This document shows, in pieces, positions 41,682 to 51,238 of a stretch of DNA of 64,000 nucleotides. Position 1 is the stretch's first letter; the number at the start of each line of letters is the position of its first letter. Origin of the DNA: Paraburkholderia kirstenboschensis (GTDB taxonomy: Bacteria > Pseudomonadota > Gammaproteobacteria > Burkholderiales > Burkholderiaceae); contig NZ_CAJHCR010000013.1 in NCBI RefSeq assembly GCF_904848585.1, forward strand, positions 124,001 to 188,000, given 5' to 3'. Made by a program: the position numbers and the translations under genes. A model generated the notes under the pieces. The model made no database searches. It was not told the DNA's origin and saw nothing but the letters and a program-made list of their open reading frames with translations.

Positions 41682-43148
41682 CTACAGTGTGTGCTGGATA
41701 GCGCGGAGACACACTGTCATGAGCGGCCCTGGAACGATGCCGAGCAACAGCACTGCGACGCCGTTCAGCGCGAGCAGCGCGCGGTTGCCAGCGCCAGCCG
41801 AGATGGGCGCTGCGTCCTGTGAGACGTCGAAGTACATCAACTTGACGATGCGCAGGTAGTAGAACGCGCCAAATAGCGACGTTATTACGGCAAGCACGGC
41901 CAGCCAGGTTAAACCTGCATTGATCGTGGCTTCCAGCACGGCGAGCTTCGCATAGAATCCGACCATCGGGGGCACTCCGGCAAGCGAGAACATCATGGCC
42001 ATCATTACGAATGCGAACACGGCATCGCGCTGATTCAGTCCTTTCAGGTCGTCGAGTGTATCGGCTTCGAAGTCGCGTCGAGCGAGCTGCATGACGATGC
42101 CGAATGCACCGAGCGTCGCGATCAGATAGGCCACACTGTAGAACATCGCTGAGCCATATGCGCCCGCCGCCGAACTCGCCCTTCCATCGACCACACCTGC
42201 CAGCATGCCGAGCATGACGAATCCCATGTTCGATATCGCAGAGTAAGCGAGCATCCGTTTCAGGTTGCGCTGCACGATTCCGGTGATGTTGCCGACAATC
42301 AGCGACAGCGCCGCCAAAGTCACCAGCATGCTCTGCCAGTGTATGGCAAGCGGCAGCAGGCCCGTCACCAGGAAACGCAAGCCCCACGCGAAGGCCGCTA
42401 CCTTAGGGCCGCCCGCCGTCAGTAGCGTCATTGCGGTGGGCGCGCCATGGTAGACGTCCGGCACCCACATATGGAATGGCACGACGCCCATCTTGAACGC
42501 GATTCCGGCGACGACCAGGACGAGACCGAACAGCAGTACCGCGTCGTCAGCATGATGGGCAACGGCATCGCGGACAGCATCCAGATAGAGCGACCCAGTC
42601 GCGCCATATAACATCGACAGGCCGTACAGCAGAAAGCCGGAAGCCAGTGCTCCCAGCACGTAGTATTTCATCGCCGCTTCGCTAGATTTCGGCGAATCCC
42701 TGCGCAACGCTATCAGTGCGTACAGGGACAACGACATGAGTTCGAGGCCAAGGTAAAGCGTCAGGAAATGGTTTCCTGAGATCATGATCAACTGGCCGAG
42801 CAGCGAAAACATGCCAAGTAGAAACACGTAATCCTGGAACATGCCGCGCTCGTCAAGATACCTTCGCGAATAAACCAGCGAGACTGCGAAAGCGAACGAC
42901 ACTGCGGCCTTCATTACACTCGCGAACGAATCGACCAGGATCATCCGCGAGAAGAAGTGGTACTGCTGTGGATCAAACGACTGGATCACAAACAACACGC
43001 CGGCCACGGTCGATGACAAAAGCGCCATAAGGTAGGTGAGCTGACGCGTCGTAGCTTCTGAGCAGATATCTCCCAACCTCGAGGCGATCACTATCGAGAG
43101 CGCGACCACCGCGTCGGGTAACAGCACATACATCGGTGCGCTTTGCAT
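41682..43148 (-). CDS. Orphan NuoN-type antiporter-like subunit
   Basis: A 488-residue, 14-helix protein of the NuoN/MrpD proton-translocating family. It follows Burkholderia NuoN closely: FSRMILVDSFASVMKAAVS, LGLELMSLSLYALIALRRDS, the TM5 Glu, and the AFKMGVVPFHMWVPDVYHGAP segment with the TM7 Lys. No other nuo gene is present, whereas the normal nuoN ends the 14-gene nuo operon. The ATG at 43148 has a GAGGG site. The neighbours are GltS and NhaA, so it may act in cation/proton exchange or supplement complex I. It could equally be a duplicate in drift. Confidence 0.85.
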   Translation of the reverse strand: MQSAPMYVLLPDAVVALSIVIASRLGDICSEATTRQLTYLMALLSSTVAGVLFVIQSFDPQQYHFFSRMILVDSFASVMKAAVSFAFAVSLVYSRRYLDERGMFQDYVFLLGMFSLLGQLIMISGNHFLTLYLGLELMSLSLYALIALRRDSPKSSEAAMKYYVLGALASGFLLYGLSMLYGATGSLYLDAVRDAVAHHADDAVLLFGLVLVVAGIAFKMGVVPFHMWVPDVYHGAPTAMTLLTAGGPKVAAFAWGLRFLVTGLLPLAIHWQSMLVTLAALSLIVGNITGIVQRNLKRMLAYSAISNMGFVMLGMLAGVVDGRASSAAGAYGSAMFYSVAYLIATLGAFGIVMQLARRDFEADTLDDLKGLNQRDAVFAFVMMAMMFSLAGVPPMVGFYAKLAVLEATINAGLTWLAVLAVITSLFGAFYYLRIVKLMYFDVSQDAAPISAGAGNRALLALNGVAVLLLGIVPGPLMTVCLRAIQHTL

Positions 43149-43300
43149 GGTAACGCCCTCGTAGCGGAGAAATGCAGAACGATTGCGGCCGCCCCTCATT
43201 CGGACCGGCAGTGGAAGGGCTTGTGCAGCCGTTACTTCGACAGCCATTTCGACGCACTAGTCCCTTTCACGATGCTCCTTCCAGGCAGACCTCGGACTCG

Positions 43301-44503
43301 TTACCCATAAATTGGAAGCAGCAGAAACAGCTTGATGACAATCGCGTTCGCGATATCGATAAAAAAAGCGCCCACCATCGGTACTATGAGAAATGCCACA
43401 TGAGAAGGACCGAAACGCTCGGTAATGGCTTGCATGTTGACGATGGCAGTCGGAGTGGCCCCGAGGCCGAAACCGCAGTGTCCGGCCGCCAGCACCGCCG
43501 CGTCGTAGTTGGCGCCCATAACGCGGAAAGTGACGAAGATGGCATAGGCCGCCATCGCTATCGCCTGCACTGCCAGAATGACGACAAGCGGCAATGCAAG
43601 CGAAGCCAGGTCCCCGAGGCGCAAGCTCATCAGCGCAATGCCAAGAAAGAGCGCGAGACTGACGTTTCCGAGCAGCGACACCGCAAGTTCGAAGACTGCG
43701 TAATAGCCGCGCCACGCGAGCCCATTGCGTAAAAGGACGCCCACGAACAAGACACAAACAAACGGTGGAAGCTCGAGCGCGGTGCCGGTCAGGCTGGACG
43801 CGATCGCCGATCCGATCGCGAGGCAACTGGCAATCAGCGCGACGGTTTCAATGAGTGCTTCTGCTGTGATGGCCCGCACGGCTTTCGGCTCCTCGAAACC
43901 GCTTGCGGGCGCGACGACCGCCTCAGGCTTCGGGATAAGCGCGTAGCGCGTGATGAGTATGCGCGCGACCGGCCCGCCAATCAGTCCGCCCAGGATAAGT
44001 CCGGAAGTTGCACAGGCCACCGCGATTTCAGCCGCTGAGGTTAGCCCGTGCCGTTCCGCAAAGACCTTTGCCCACGCCGCACCCGTACCATGGCCGCCGG
44101 AAAGAGTCACCGAGGCCCCCAGTAGGCCGAGAAGTCGATCTTCGCCCAGCCCCCACGCGAGACAGATGCCCAACGTATCTTGCATCACTAACAAACCGAC
44201 GACGACGCCGAGGAAAACGATCAGCGCCCGCCCGCCTGCTCTCAGGCGGGTCAGATCGGCGCCCAGACCGATAGTCGCGAAGAACGCAAGCATGAGGGGT
44301 ACCTGAAGCGCCGTGTCGAAGCGGACTTCGATCTTAGCGGCGGTTTGCAATATAAACACCACCAATGCAATCAGTAGGCCACCGACCACCGGCTCCGGAA
44401 TGCTGTATTGGCGCAGCACGGCGCTGCGCGCGAGAATCTGCCGTCCCAGTAGAAGAACGAGCGCGGCAGCCATTAGAGTTTCGAGCGCATCGAGTCTCAA
44501 CAT
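43301..44503 (-). CDS. gltS: Sodium/glutamate symporter
   Basis: A 400-residue GltS with about ten membrane helices in two halves. It shows LGRQILARSAVLRQYSIPEPVVGGL at the start, the first conserved loop SGGHGTGAAWAKVF, and the second-half equivalent AGHCGFGLGATPTAIVN. It imports glutamate with Na+ across the inner membrane. It lies 35 bases after the nhaA stop, so an nhaA-gltS operon is likely; the NuoN-like gene follows 152 bases later. Confidence 0.92.
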   Translation of the reverse strand: MLRLDALETLMAAALVLLLGRQILARSAVLRQYSIPEPVVGGLLIALVVFILQTAAKIEVRFDTALQVPLMLAFFATIGLGADLTRLRAGGRALIVFLGVVVGLLVMQDTLGICLAWGLGEDRLLGLLGASVTLSGGHGTGAAWAKVFAERHGLTSAAEIAVACATSGLILGGLIGGPVARILITRYALIPKPEAVVAPASGFEEPKAVRAITAEALIETVALIASCLAIGSAIASSLTGTALELPPFVCVLFVGVLLRNGLAWRGYYAVFELAVSLLGNVSLALFLGIALMSLRLGDLASLALPLVVILAVQAIAMAAYAIFVTFRVMGANYDAAVLAAGHCGFGLGATPTAIVNMQAITERFGPSHVAFLIVPMVGAFFIDIANAIVIKLFLLLPIYG

Positions 44504-44538
44504 GTCATTTTCTCCGCTCGCCCGCTCCTTGAACCAGA

Positions 44539-45750
44539 CTAAACGTCGTGATGAGATGTACTTGATTCACCCCGTGCGAATCTGATCAACAGGTAACCGG
44601 TAATGCCTGATAGCGTTGACCCAGCGATCACGCCCAGCCGAACCGGCGTGAAAGAGTCCGGCCCCTCAAAGGCGAGCGAGCCAATGAACAGACTCATAGT
44701 GAAACCAACACCGCATAGTGCGGCGACTCCCGTCAACTGCAACCAGGTGGCGCCATCTGGGAGCTTGGCCTTACCGAGCCCCACCAGGACGGCACACGCC
44801 GCACAGACGCCGACGAGCTTGCCGATAAAAAGACCGGCCGCTATGCCGAGTGGCAGTGGCTCTGCGAGTGCAGCCAGAGAAACGCCGGAGAAAGAGACGC
44901 CGGCATTGGCAAATGCGAAGACAGGCAACACCGCAAAGGCCACCCAGGGATGTAGCGCTTGCTCCAACTGATGCAGTGGCGCATGGACTTCAGGGTCGTT
45001 CGTTTTCAATGGGACCGCGAAAGCAATGGCGACTCCCGCGAGCGTTGCATGCACGCCCGACTTAAGAACGAAGATCCATAAAACCACACCGACAAGAATG
45101 TAAGGTGCGATGCGAGTGACGTTCTGCATGTTCAACGCAACGAGTAGCGCAATCGCACACGCGGCACCGAAAAGCATCGGTAGGGACACGTCAGCGGTGT
45201 AAAAAAGCGCAATGATGACGATAGCGCCAAGGTCGTCGGCGATCGCCACGGCTGTGAGAAAGACCTTCAACGACATTGGCACGCGCCTGCGGAGCAGCGA
45301 AAGCACACCGAGCGCAAACGCAATGTCGGTAGCCGTTGGGATCGCCCAGCCGTTCGTGGCAGAGCTGTTCCCGCGGTTTATCAGGAGATAGATCACTGCC
45401 GGCACCGCCATCCCGCCGATCCCGGCAGCCACTGGCAGCACGACTTGCGCGGGCGTGGATAACTCGCCTTCAATCACCTCCCGTTTGACCTCCAGTCCGA
45501 TGAGCAGGAAAAATATCGCCATCAGCCCATCGTTGATCCAGAGCAGGAGTGGTTTGGCGATGAGCAATGAGCCAAACCGGATCTCCACGGGCGTCCGCAG
45601 CACATCATCGTAGGCCTGGTGAAGCGGCGAGTTGCTGCAGATCAGTGCAAGGACAGTTGTTCCCACCAGCAGTAATCCACCGGCCGACTCCAGCGCAAGA
45701 AAGGTTGCAATCCTGTCAGCCGCCTTGCGTATCGGAATGTAAGTCGCCAT
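44539..45750 (-). CDS. nhaA: Na+/H+ antiporter NhaA
   Basis: A 403-residue NhaA with about 12 helices. The ion-binding Asp pair (TAVAIADDLGAIVIIALFY), the assembly helix residues GLEVKREVIEGEL and PTATDIAFALGVLSLL are all visible. It expels Na+ using the proton gradient. The ATG at 45750 has a GGAGCC site and is preferred over the upstream in-frame ATG at 45762. With gltS downstream it could recycle the Na+ that enters with glutamate. Confidence 0.93.
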   Translation of the reverse strand: MATYIPIRKAADRIATFLALESAGGLLLVGTTVLALICSNSPLHQAYDDVLRTPVEIRFGSLLIAKPLLLWINDGLMAIFFLLIGLEVKREVIEGELSTPAQVVLPVAAGIGGMAVPAVIYLLINRGNSSATNGWAIPTATDIAFALGVLSLLRRRVPMSLKVFLTAVAIADDLGAIVIIALFYTADVSLPMLFGAACAIALLVALNMQNVTRIAPYILVGVVLWIFVLKSGVHATLAGVAIAFAVPLKTNDPEVHAPLHQLEQALHPWVAFAVLPVFAFANAGVSFSGVSLAALAEPLPLGIAAGLFIGKLVGVCAACAVLVGLGKAKLPDGATWLQLTGVAALCGVGFTMSLFIGSLAFEGPDSFTPVRLGVIAGSTLSGITGYLLIRFARGESSTSHHDV

Positions 45751-45809
45751 GCTTGGCTCCATGGTATGCGCGTCGCCAGACACGCCCACTCAACATCGCC
45801 TGCAACCAC

Positions 45810-46493
45810 CTAACGCACGCACGATACATAAGCCCGATGGGAGCTATGGTCAATGCGCACCCGCCCCTCTTTGAGGTCGACCACCTTGCGATAGCCAGTA
45901 CCGGCGACAGTATTTGTCCAGTAATAACTAGCGCCGCCCCAACCATATCGCCCGCCCGGATATCTCGCGTCGTTTTGCAGGGCAACAATCGAGTAGGTAT
46001 CCTGTTTGCCGTCTGCGGCCGTAGCGTAGGCGACTAGCGCCCTCAGTTCATCGACGGAGGGCAATCGCATACGACGCTTCGTACATTGGTAAAGCGCATC
46101 GTGAAAGTTGTAGCGAACGATCCGGGTACCGGAAAACTGATCCTTTGCGTCTCTTGTTGCGCTCCGGTGCTTCGTTTCCCACGGATACAGATGAGTTGCC
46201 GGCGGAGAGAAACACGTTGGGTGGGAGAGCACGGTGGCGCCTCCGCCGATCATTGGAAAGGTCCCGGCAGGCAGGCAAATATCCTCTCGCACGGCTGCGT
46301 GGGCAGCGCTCTGCAATAGAGTGACAGTCAGGACGAAGCACACACGCAGCGCTACTCGAAGCGGCAATGAGCGGACGCACTGTGTGAGACACGGACAGCA
46401 CGTGTGTGCGACTAATCGAGGCGACGGGCGAGCGCTCATGGCCGGACCGACCACAGGACGTATCGAGGCAAGGAGCTCGCAGGTTGAATTCAT
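45810..46493 (-). CDS. Secreted DUF1566-like (Lcl_C) protein
   Basis: A 227-residue protein with an unusually long Cys-rich N-terminal leader and a signal-type hydrophobic segment near 45-66 (VCFVLTVTLLQSAAHA). The mature part has the Lcl_C/FGE-like pattern: RYNFHDALYQCTKRRMRLPSVDELRALV, GGASYYWTNTV and a final AYVSCVR. Function is unknown. The ATG at 46493 has GAGG five bases upstream, which decides the start. It is 59 bases upstream of nhaA on the same strand and may head that group. Confidence 0.65.
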   Translation of the reverse strand: MNSTCELLASIRPVVGPAMSARPSPRLVAHTCCPCLTQCVRSLPLRVALRVCFVLTVTLLQSAAHAAVREDICLPAGTFPMIGGGATVLSHPTCFSPPATHLYPWETKHRSATRDAKDQFSGTRIVRYNFHDALYQCTKRRMRLPSVDELRALVAYATAADGKQDTYSIVALQNDARYPGGRYGWGGASYYWTNTVAGTGYRKVVDLKEGRVRIDHSSHRAYVSCVR

Positions 46494-47375
46494 GGCAGCC
46501 TCATACCGTGCGTTAGCGGTTGAATTACCTCATTCTTTACGGCGCCAAAACCCTCTGGGCACTACCGTGATATCGGCTCGGACCGCCGCAGACGCGCTCC
46601 GGAGCGATTACAAGGTTCTCGTAGGCAGCGGTGCTGCGGCCGATTGCGTTAGCGGCGAGTCGCACGTTAGCGGAGGTGCGGAATAAGCCCATGGCCGCCG
46701 ATGATGCGTGCTGGCGCGCCATCTCACCGCAGAATTACTGTAATTTGTATGAAGTTCCGGTGATGTGTTCGCTACCGAATGTCTGCGTAGGCCGGGAGGC
46801 GCGTCGGCACGCCGACCCTGGCTGTGCGTCATGTTCCAAAGTGCACCGACACGGACCGGGGCGGCGCATTCAACGTCGCGGCACGCTTTGACAGCATGCG
46901 TTTGTCGCCGGGTTGGCTAATGCAGTGTAGGTGTTGAAACGGCCTGCGTAAACGCAATGGCAATCATGACAACCGAGGAGCGCGGCATGCTCGATCCGAT
47001 CGACAGCTCTCCTCCTGGCTGACTTGCCGACCTTCGCCACTAATGTCAATCGAACGGCGCGGTAGCCGTCACTGGCAGGCCACCTGCTGGTTGCCGAATT
47101 GGCTGCGGGTGCATCGCATCGTGTTGGATTCGCCTGATCCGATGGTTGCCGATCAGACAGGAACCAGTGGATGATGGCCAGGAAAAACTGATTTGGTGTT
47201 GAGCGTAATAGAAGGCAGCCGCAATGTTCTGCGTACTTACCTGCATCATTAGCCAATGAGGCAAAAGATGACTTACCGTAGCTTCGCAGCGACTTAAGCG
47301 CACGAGTAATCTGTGCGGGAGTCGGCAGCCGACGCTGCAATGGAACAACTGATTTAGCGAATCTGGCCGGCAGGA
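46494..47375. other. Long intergenic region with no supported gene
   Basis: About 880 bases. Open frames exist on both strands (the longest on minus, 46870-47406), but none shows a recognisable motif, ribosome binding site or coding-like composition, and the longest overlaps the HAD gene end. I treat the region as non-coding or as remains too decayed to name. Confidence 0.45.
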
Positions 47376-49472
47376 CTAATGGGTCTTCAGGCGTCTGCGC
47401 AACCATCTCGCCACGTTGAGACTATGCAGCATCATCGTAGCCCCAAGCGGGGGAGCTGCGCGGACCACGCTTCCCTCAGGCCATTCGGAGATTAGCGGCT
47501 CGCCATTACCTGCTCCACGCCTCGAGATCCACTCCCGGGCATTGAGCGACAGGGGGGGCGCGACTTCCCCAAACACGCTATGCAGTTGATCGCTTGCATG
47601 CGGAAACGAGCCTAGCGCGCTCGCCTCGCTCCGAGAGGGCGAGCCAATCACCAGTTTAGTTACGATGGCAGCCCCCTGTGCCAATCCGTCGAGACAATCC
47701 AGTATGTCGATTCCAGCTGTTGTAAGCACGACCAGCACATCATCGATATAAGCGTTGATCACATCGTGCTGGATTTTCAGGCCCCAAGCCAGTGCCTGCG
47801 GATTGTCCTGGGTGAGGAGTTCCGGAAAGACAGAGCCGTCGCCTGCTCGCCTGTATCCGGTCGTCGTGCCGTGGTCCGCCGCGCACAATGCTTCGAATAG
47901 GGGCCCTCGAACGAAAGGTCTTATAGGCTCAGCCACGGACTCGCTGAGGTAGTCGTCGAGGCTGCCGCAGTTCTCCGGACGATAATAAAGTCCGAAATAG
48001 AAACCCGAAAGTCGGCGGGTGAAACTAGCGTCCCGGCTACACGCGACCTTCGCCAGCGAACGCTGCAAGTTTCCCCGCCATCCAATATCGACAACACCGA
48101 CGTTCCCGTCGGCGAAGAATGCTTTCTGCTCCAGATAGTCGAGCAGTAGCTGTCGCGCCGAAGAGGCGGTCGCGTTAATCAGGTTGACCACTTCTTTGTC
48201 TGTGCGAATGTATCGGATCACTTGATCTACTTCGGATCGATTCATGGCGTCATGAGGAGAGCGAATACCAAGACGCTCGTGCATACCGGCGATGGCCGGA
48301 TGGTTGATATCCAGGTCGAACTTTTTGAATATGTCGGCCAGCGAACTGCCCGACTTAATGCCGAAATGGCTTAAGTCGCCTTCTGATACGTCGAGGAGGG
48401 CGGGCAAGTGAAGCGATTGCCGCGACACGTGCAGATAGTGCACTTTGATCGGCAGGCGATATGCGCTCACTATCTTTTTCGCAATGGACAAGAGGATCTG
48501 GCCGTCACGTGCCAGAAAGAATAACTGATCGATTTTCCGGCGCCTGGCTTGCGTGAGGAGCCACACGACAAACGCAAGAAGCAACGGGCCCACGAAGCCA
48601 GCCGATATCTCTGCAAGCGTCTCGTCGTGGTCGCTCATGGTCTTGACGCGCAGACGCGCCGTGCGCGCGCTTCCCGACAGAGCAGATCCAAGCAGCGGCG
48701 GCTTGATTGCCGCCTTGTCGAGCTCGCGTTCCAACCGATTGGGCGCAGCCTTGAAGAACGGCGCGGCACGACCGCCTGCGCGGCAGACCTGAAACACATC
48801 GGAGAATACGTTGTCGCCAACGTGCAGGTGTTTCACTTCACTGCCTTTGGCATCTGAAAAGAGAGATCCAGTCCTCTTGGTACGATAGTTCTCGCATGAA
48901 ATGAACAATTGGGCCGGGTCAACTCGCACGCCGCAACTGCTGAGCATGGTTTCCAGGTCTGATCGAGAAAAGTAGATGTCCGAGATAATTGCCGTTCTTC
49001 CCAATGCCGACAAGCGGTTGAAAGTCTCCACCATGCCGGTTATGGGACGCAGCAGGCGCTTTTCGAGCGCGACTTCGATAGCCTGCGCCGCAGACAGAAA
49101 TCTGCGTGGCAAGTCCGCCGACGCCGCAATCTCCGCGTAAATGTTTTCTAGCGTCACTTCGCGCTCGATACTGGCCTTGCGTGCCCTCCACTCCGCCGAT
49201 TGCCGAATCGTCATCCATTCGTCGGGCTTTACGACCGAACCAAATTTGCGTTGCAGCCGATACCCCGTCATGAGAAAGACGTCGGAGGGCCTTTGTAAAG
49301 GCCTTGTTATTAAGGTATCGAATGCATCAAAAGAGACGAGGCCGTCCCCGGTCCATATTCTCTGCGCATCCACGTCTTGCAGCGGAGGCATGCCCGCAAA
49401 AAATCGCTGAATGCCAGCGGACACGAATCGGCGGCCGATGACGCGTTCGAGAAGGAGGTCCGTCGCATTCAT
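47376..49472 (-). CDS. COG5610-type HAD-domain protein of a glycan cluster
   Basis: A 698-residue cytoplasmic protein. The N-terminal HAD hydrolase domain has motif I VSFDAFDTLIT (Asp49, Asp52), motif II AIISDIYFS and motif IV HVGDNVFSDV. A second half with DQLFFLARDGQILLSIAKK and GNVGVVDIGWRGNLQRSLA is typical of COG5610 proteins, which sit in surface-polysaccharide clusters and have no firm biochemical role. Its ATG (49472, AGGAAG site) overlaps the preceding stop by four bases, so it is coupled to the unknown gene and to the two glycosyltransferases before it. Confidence 0.78.
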   Translation of the reverse strand: MNATDLLLERVIGRRFVSAGIQRFFAGMPPLQDVDAQRIWTGDGLVSFDAFDTLITRPLQRPSDVFLMTGYRLQRKFGSVVKPDEWMTIRQSAEWRARKASIEREVTLENIYAEIAASADLPRRFLSAAQAIEVALEKRLLRPITGMVETFNRLSALGRTAIISDIYFSRSDLETMLSSCGVRVDPAQLFISCENYRTKRTGSLFSDAKGSEVKHLHVGDNVFSDVFQVCRAGGRAAPFFKAAPNRLERELDKAAIKPPLLGSALSGSARTARLRVKTMSDHDETLAEISAGFVGPLLLAFVVWLLTQARRRKIDQLFFLARDGQILLSIAKKIVSAYRLPIKVHYLHVSRQSLHLPALLDVSEGDLSHFGIKSGSSLADIFKKFDLDINHPAIAGMHERLGIRSPHDAMNRSEVDQVIRYIRTDKEVVNLINATASSARQLLLDYLEQKAFFADGNVGVVDIGWRGNLQRSLAKVACSRDASFTRRLSGFYFGLYYRPENCGSLDDYLSESVAEPIRPFVRGPLFEALCAADHGTTTGYRRAGDGSVFPELLTQDNPQALAWGLKIQHDVINAYIDDVLVVLTTAGIDILDCLDGLAQGAAIVTKLVIGSPSRSEASALGSFPHASDQLHSVFGEVAPPLSLNAREWISRRGAGNGEPLISEWPEGSVVRAAPPLGATMMLHSLNVARWLRRRLKTH

Positions 49473-50017
49473 CGGTATCTTCCTGCTTTCAAAAAGAGGT
49501 TCGCTTTCGACGGCGCCGCGCTTGGCCGTTTGCTCTCCCGAAGCGCGGGCATGTCGCTCTGTGGGTCGGCGATTAGCCATCGACCATCATCATCTTCAAC
49601 ACCGCCGGTTACAGCGACTCGATCGCAGACTACGACGATCTCTGCGCCATACGACGGCTCGATCACCAATAGATTCCAGTCTCCGCAGGCTATATTTTCT
49701 TCATATCGTGTCAAAGTGGACGAGCCGAGCCGGACTTCGGTCCCATTCAGTGAATTTGCCCAGTTCACCTTTGTCGTGAGTTCACCATCTGCGAATTGAT
49801 GCCAGGAGGAAAGCAATACCCTCGACACCACGTTGTGGCGGATGATGTCGGACGCCCTCAGCGCATGTATTCCTCCACAGCATATTGCTCGCACATCGGC
49901 GTCCCTCAATGCAAACGTCGTGCGTAGTTCGGACTTGAGACGATGATGTTCAACGGAAAGTAGTTCGGCCTCTTGAAAACCAAGCGCCACTTCTTTCGTC
50001 AGTAATTCATCTTTCAT
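49469..50017 (-). CDS. Uncharacterised protein of the glycan cluster
   Basis: A 182-residue protein I do not recognise. The ATG at 50017 has a GAGG site and gives a helical N terminus (LTKEVALGFQEAELLSVEHHRLKSELR). Then comes a mixed segment with two adjacent cysteines (VRAICCGGIHALRASDII) and strand-rich sequence (LNGTEVRLGSSTLTRYEENI, LLVIEPSYGAEIVVV). No signal peptide or membrane helix is seen. It overlaps the HAD gene by ATGA and lies 169 bases after the second glycosyltransferase, so a role in the same glycan is likely but unproven. Confidence 0.6.
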   Translation of the reverse strand: MKDELLTKEVALGFQEAELLSVEHHRLKSELRTTFALRDADVRAICCGGIHALRASDIIRHNVVSRVLLSSWHQFADGELTTKVNWANSLNGTEVRLGSSTLTRYEENIACGDWNLLVIEPSYGAEIVVVCDRVAVTGGVEDDDGRWLIADPQSDMPALRESKRPSAAPSKANLFLKAGRYR

Positions 50018-50186
50018 ATTGATCCTCAAGGCGTAGAGGTGTTCACAGAGCCATGCAGCGGCCGGATTCTGTGATGAGACCGCAAACCGAGCCTTCGGCG
50101 CCCGGAGCCTTCGTGGATTTTCTTTCGCACCGTCGTGTTTACGAGGGTGGCACGCGTGCTTCGCGCTAACAGTCCGAACCCCATTT

Positions 50187-51188
50187 CTAACCGGCACGAT
50201 TGCGAGCTAGCGGATTGCAGATATAACGAACCGCGTAGTCAGCGATAGGTGAATATGGAACCAGACAGAGACTGGACAGCATCAGTGTTCCGACCTTTTT
50301 CTTCAGGCTCCAGAATGGATTCGCCACAATTGCGTGCACATAAGCATGCGAATGTCGCAACATCCAGCGCCACCGGGTCGTCAACGGCGCCTGATAGACA
50401 CTCGAGCAAAAATACGCTCTCTCAAGTGCGAAGTCGTGGAAGTCCCGTGGCAACTCCATTCCCAAGCGGTGCGATGCTATTTCTCGCAGAGTAGCCCACC
50501 GCGACGTGAATGCTTTGGGCGCCTTATCGATCTGCTCGGAATTGGCAAACGAAGCGCCTCGCGCCCCGCTATCTACCCGATACCCGCCGAGCGACTTTGG
50601 GATGCTTGATACTGGCCCAACGAGAGCCGCGCCATAAATCGCGTAGAAGTCTGCGCCATACCGGCTCTTGACCGTTTCAGGGACGGGAAAAATCTTTCGT
50701 AGCGCACTGACGCTATACGCGTTGCCAGATGCAGGAGGGGAAGGGTAGAGCCACCCGTCGAGGAGAGGCTTCAAACAGTCGCCGTCCGTTAAAGAGTGCG
50801 GTACATGTACTCCCGTACATTTGCTCGTCCTGTCGATTATATCCAGCCTGAACTGCACCTTCGCCGCGTTTTCTCTTTGGAAGCGCTGCATTACTTCAGT
50901 CACTGCACCGGGATAGAGGACATCATCGGAGTCCAGAAATAGAACATAGTCCGTCTTCAGCAGCTGCAGTGCCAGGTTGTAGGCGGAGACCTGCCCACCG
51001 TTGTCCTTGAAAATGGTCGCTATGCGTGCATCGTAGGTTTTCAAAATCGCGCGCGACCCGTCTGTCGATCCGTCGTCGATGACCATGACGTGCGTATTCG
51101 TGTAATCCTGCGCGAGCGCCGACTCGATTGCCTCTGCCAGATACTGTTCATAGTTGTAGTTGCAGATTACAACGTTCATTTCTTCCAT
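50187..51188 (-). CDS. Glycosyltransferase family 2
   Basis: A 333-residue GT-A enzyme. It has VVICNYNYEQYLAEAIESAL, the nucleotide-binding VMVIDDGSTDGS, KDNGGQVSAYNLAL and the metal-binding DSDD in YVLFLDSDDVLYPGAV. The C-terminal part has a basic, amphipathic segment that may touch the membrane. It transfers an unknown sugar from a nucleotide donor. It lies 50 bases after the other GT2 gene, to which it is clearly related, so the pair looks like a tandem duplication. The start at 51188 has AGGA nine bases upstream. Confidence 0.88.
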   Translation of the reverse strand: MEEMNVVICNYNYEQYLAEAIESALAQDYTNTHVMVIDDGSTDGSRAILKTYDARIATIFKDNGGQVSAYNLALQLLKTDYVLFLDSDDVLYPGAVTEVMQRFQRENAAKVQFRLDIIDRTSKCTGVHVPHSLTDGDCLKPLLDGWLYPSPPASGNAYSVSALRKIFPVPETVKSRYGADFYAIYGAALVGPVSSIPKSLGGYRVDSGARGASFANSEQIDKAPKAFTSRWATLREIASHRLGMELPRDFHDFALERAYFCSSVYQAPLTTRWRWMLRHSHAYVHAIVANPFWSLKKKVGTLMLSSLCLVPYSPIADYAVRYICNPLARNRAG

Positions 51189-51238
51189 GGTGATGTCCTG
51201 GCAAGAGCTGAAGGCGATCTTACGAACCCAATATGCGT

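Noticed and set aside
41682..43148. Remnant of a complete nuo operon
   Set aside because: The neighbouring genes are gltS, nhaA and a hydrolase. No fragments of nuoL or nuoM are seen.
46870..47406. 178-codon minus-strand frame
   Set aside because: No ribosome binding site, no recognisable motif, and it overlaps the end of the HAD gene in another frame.
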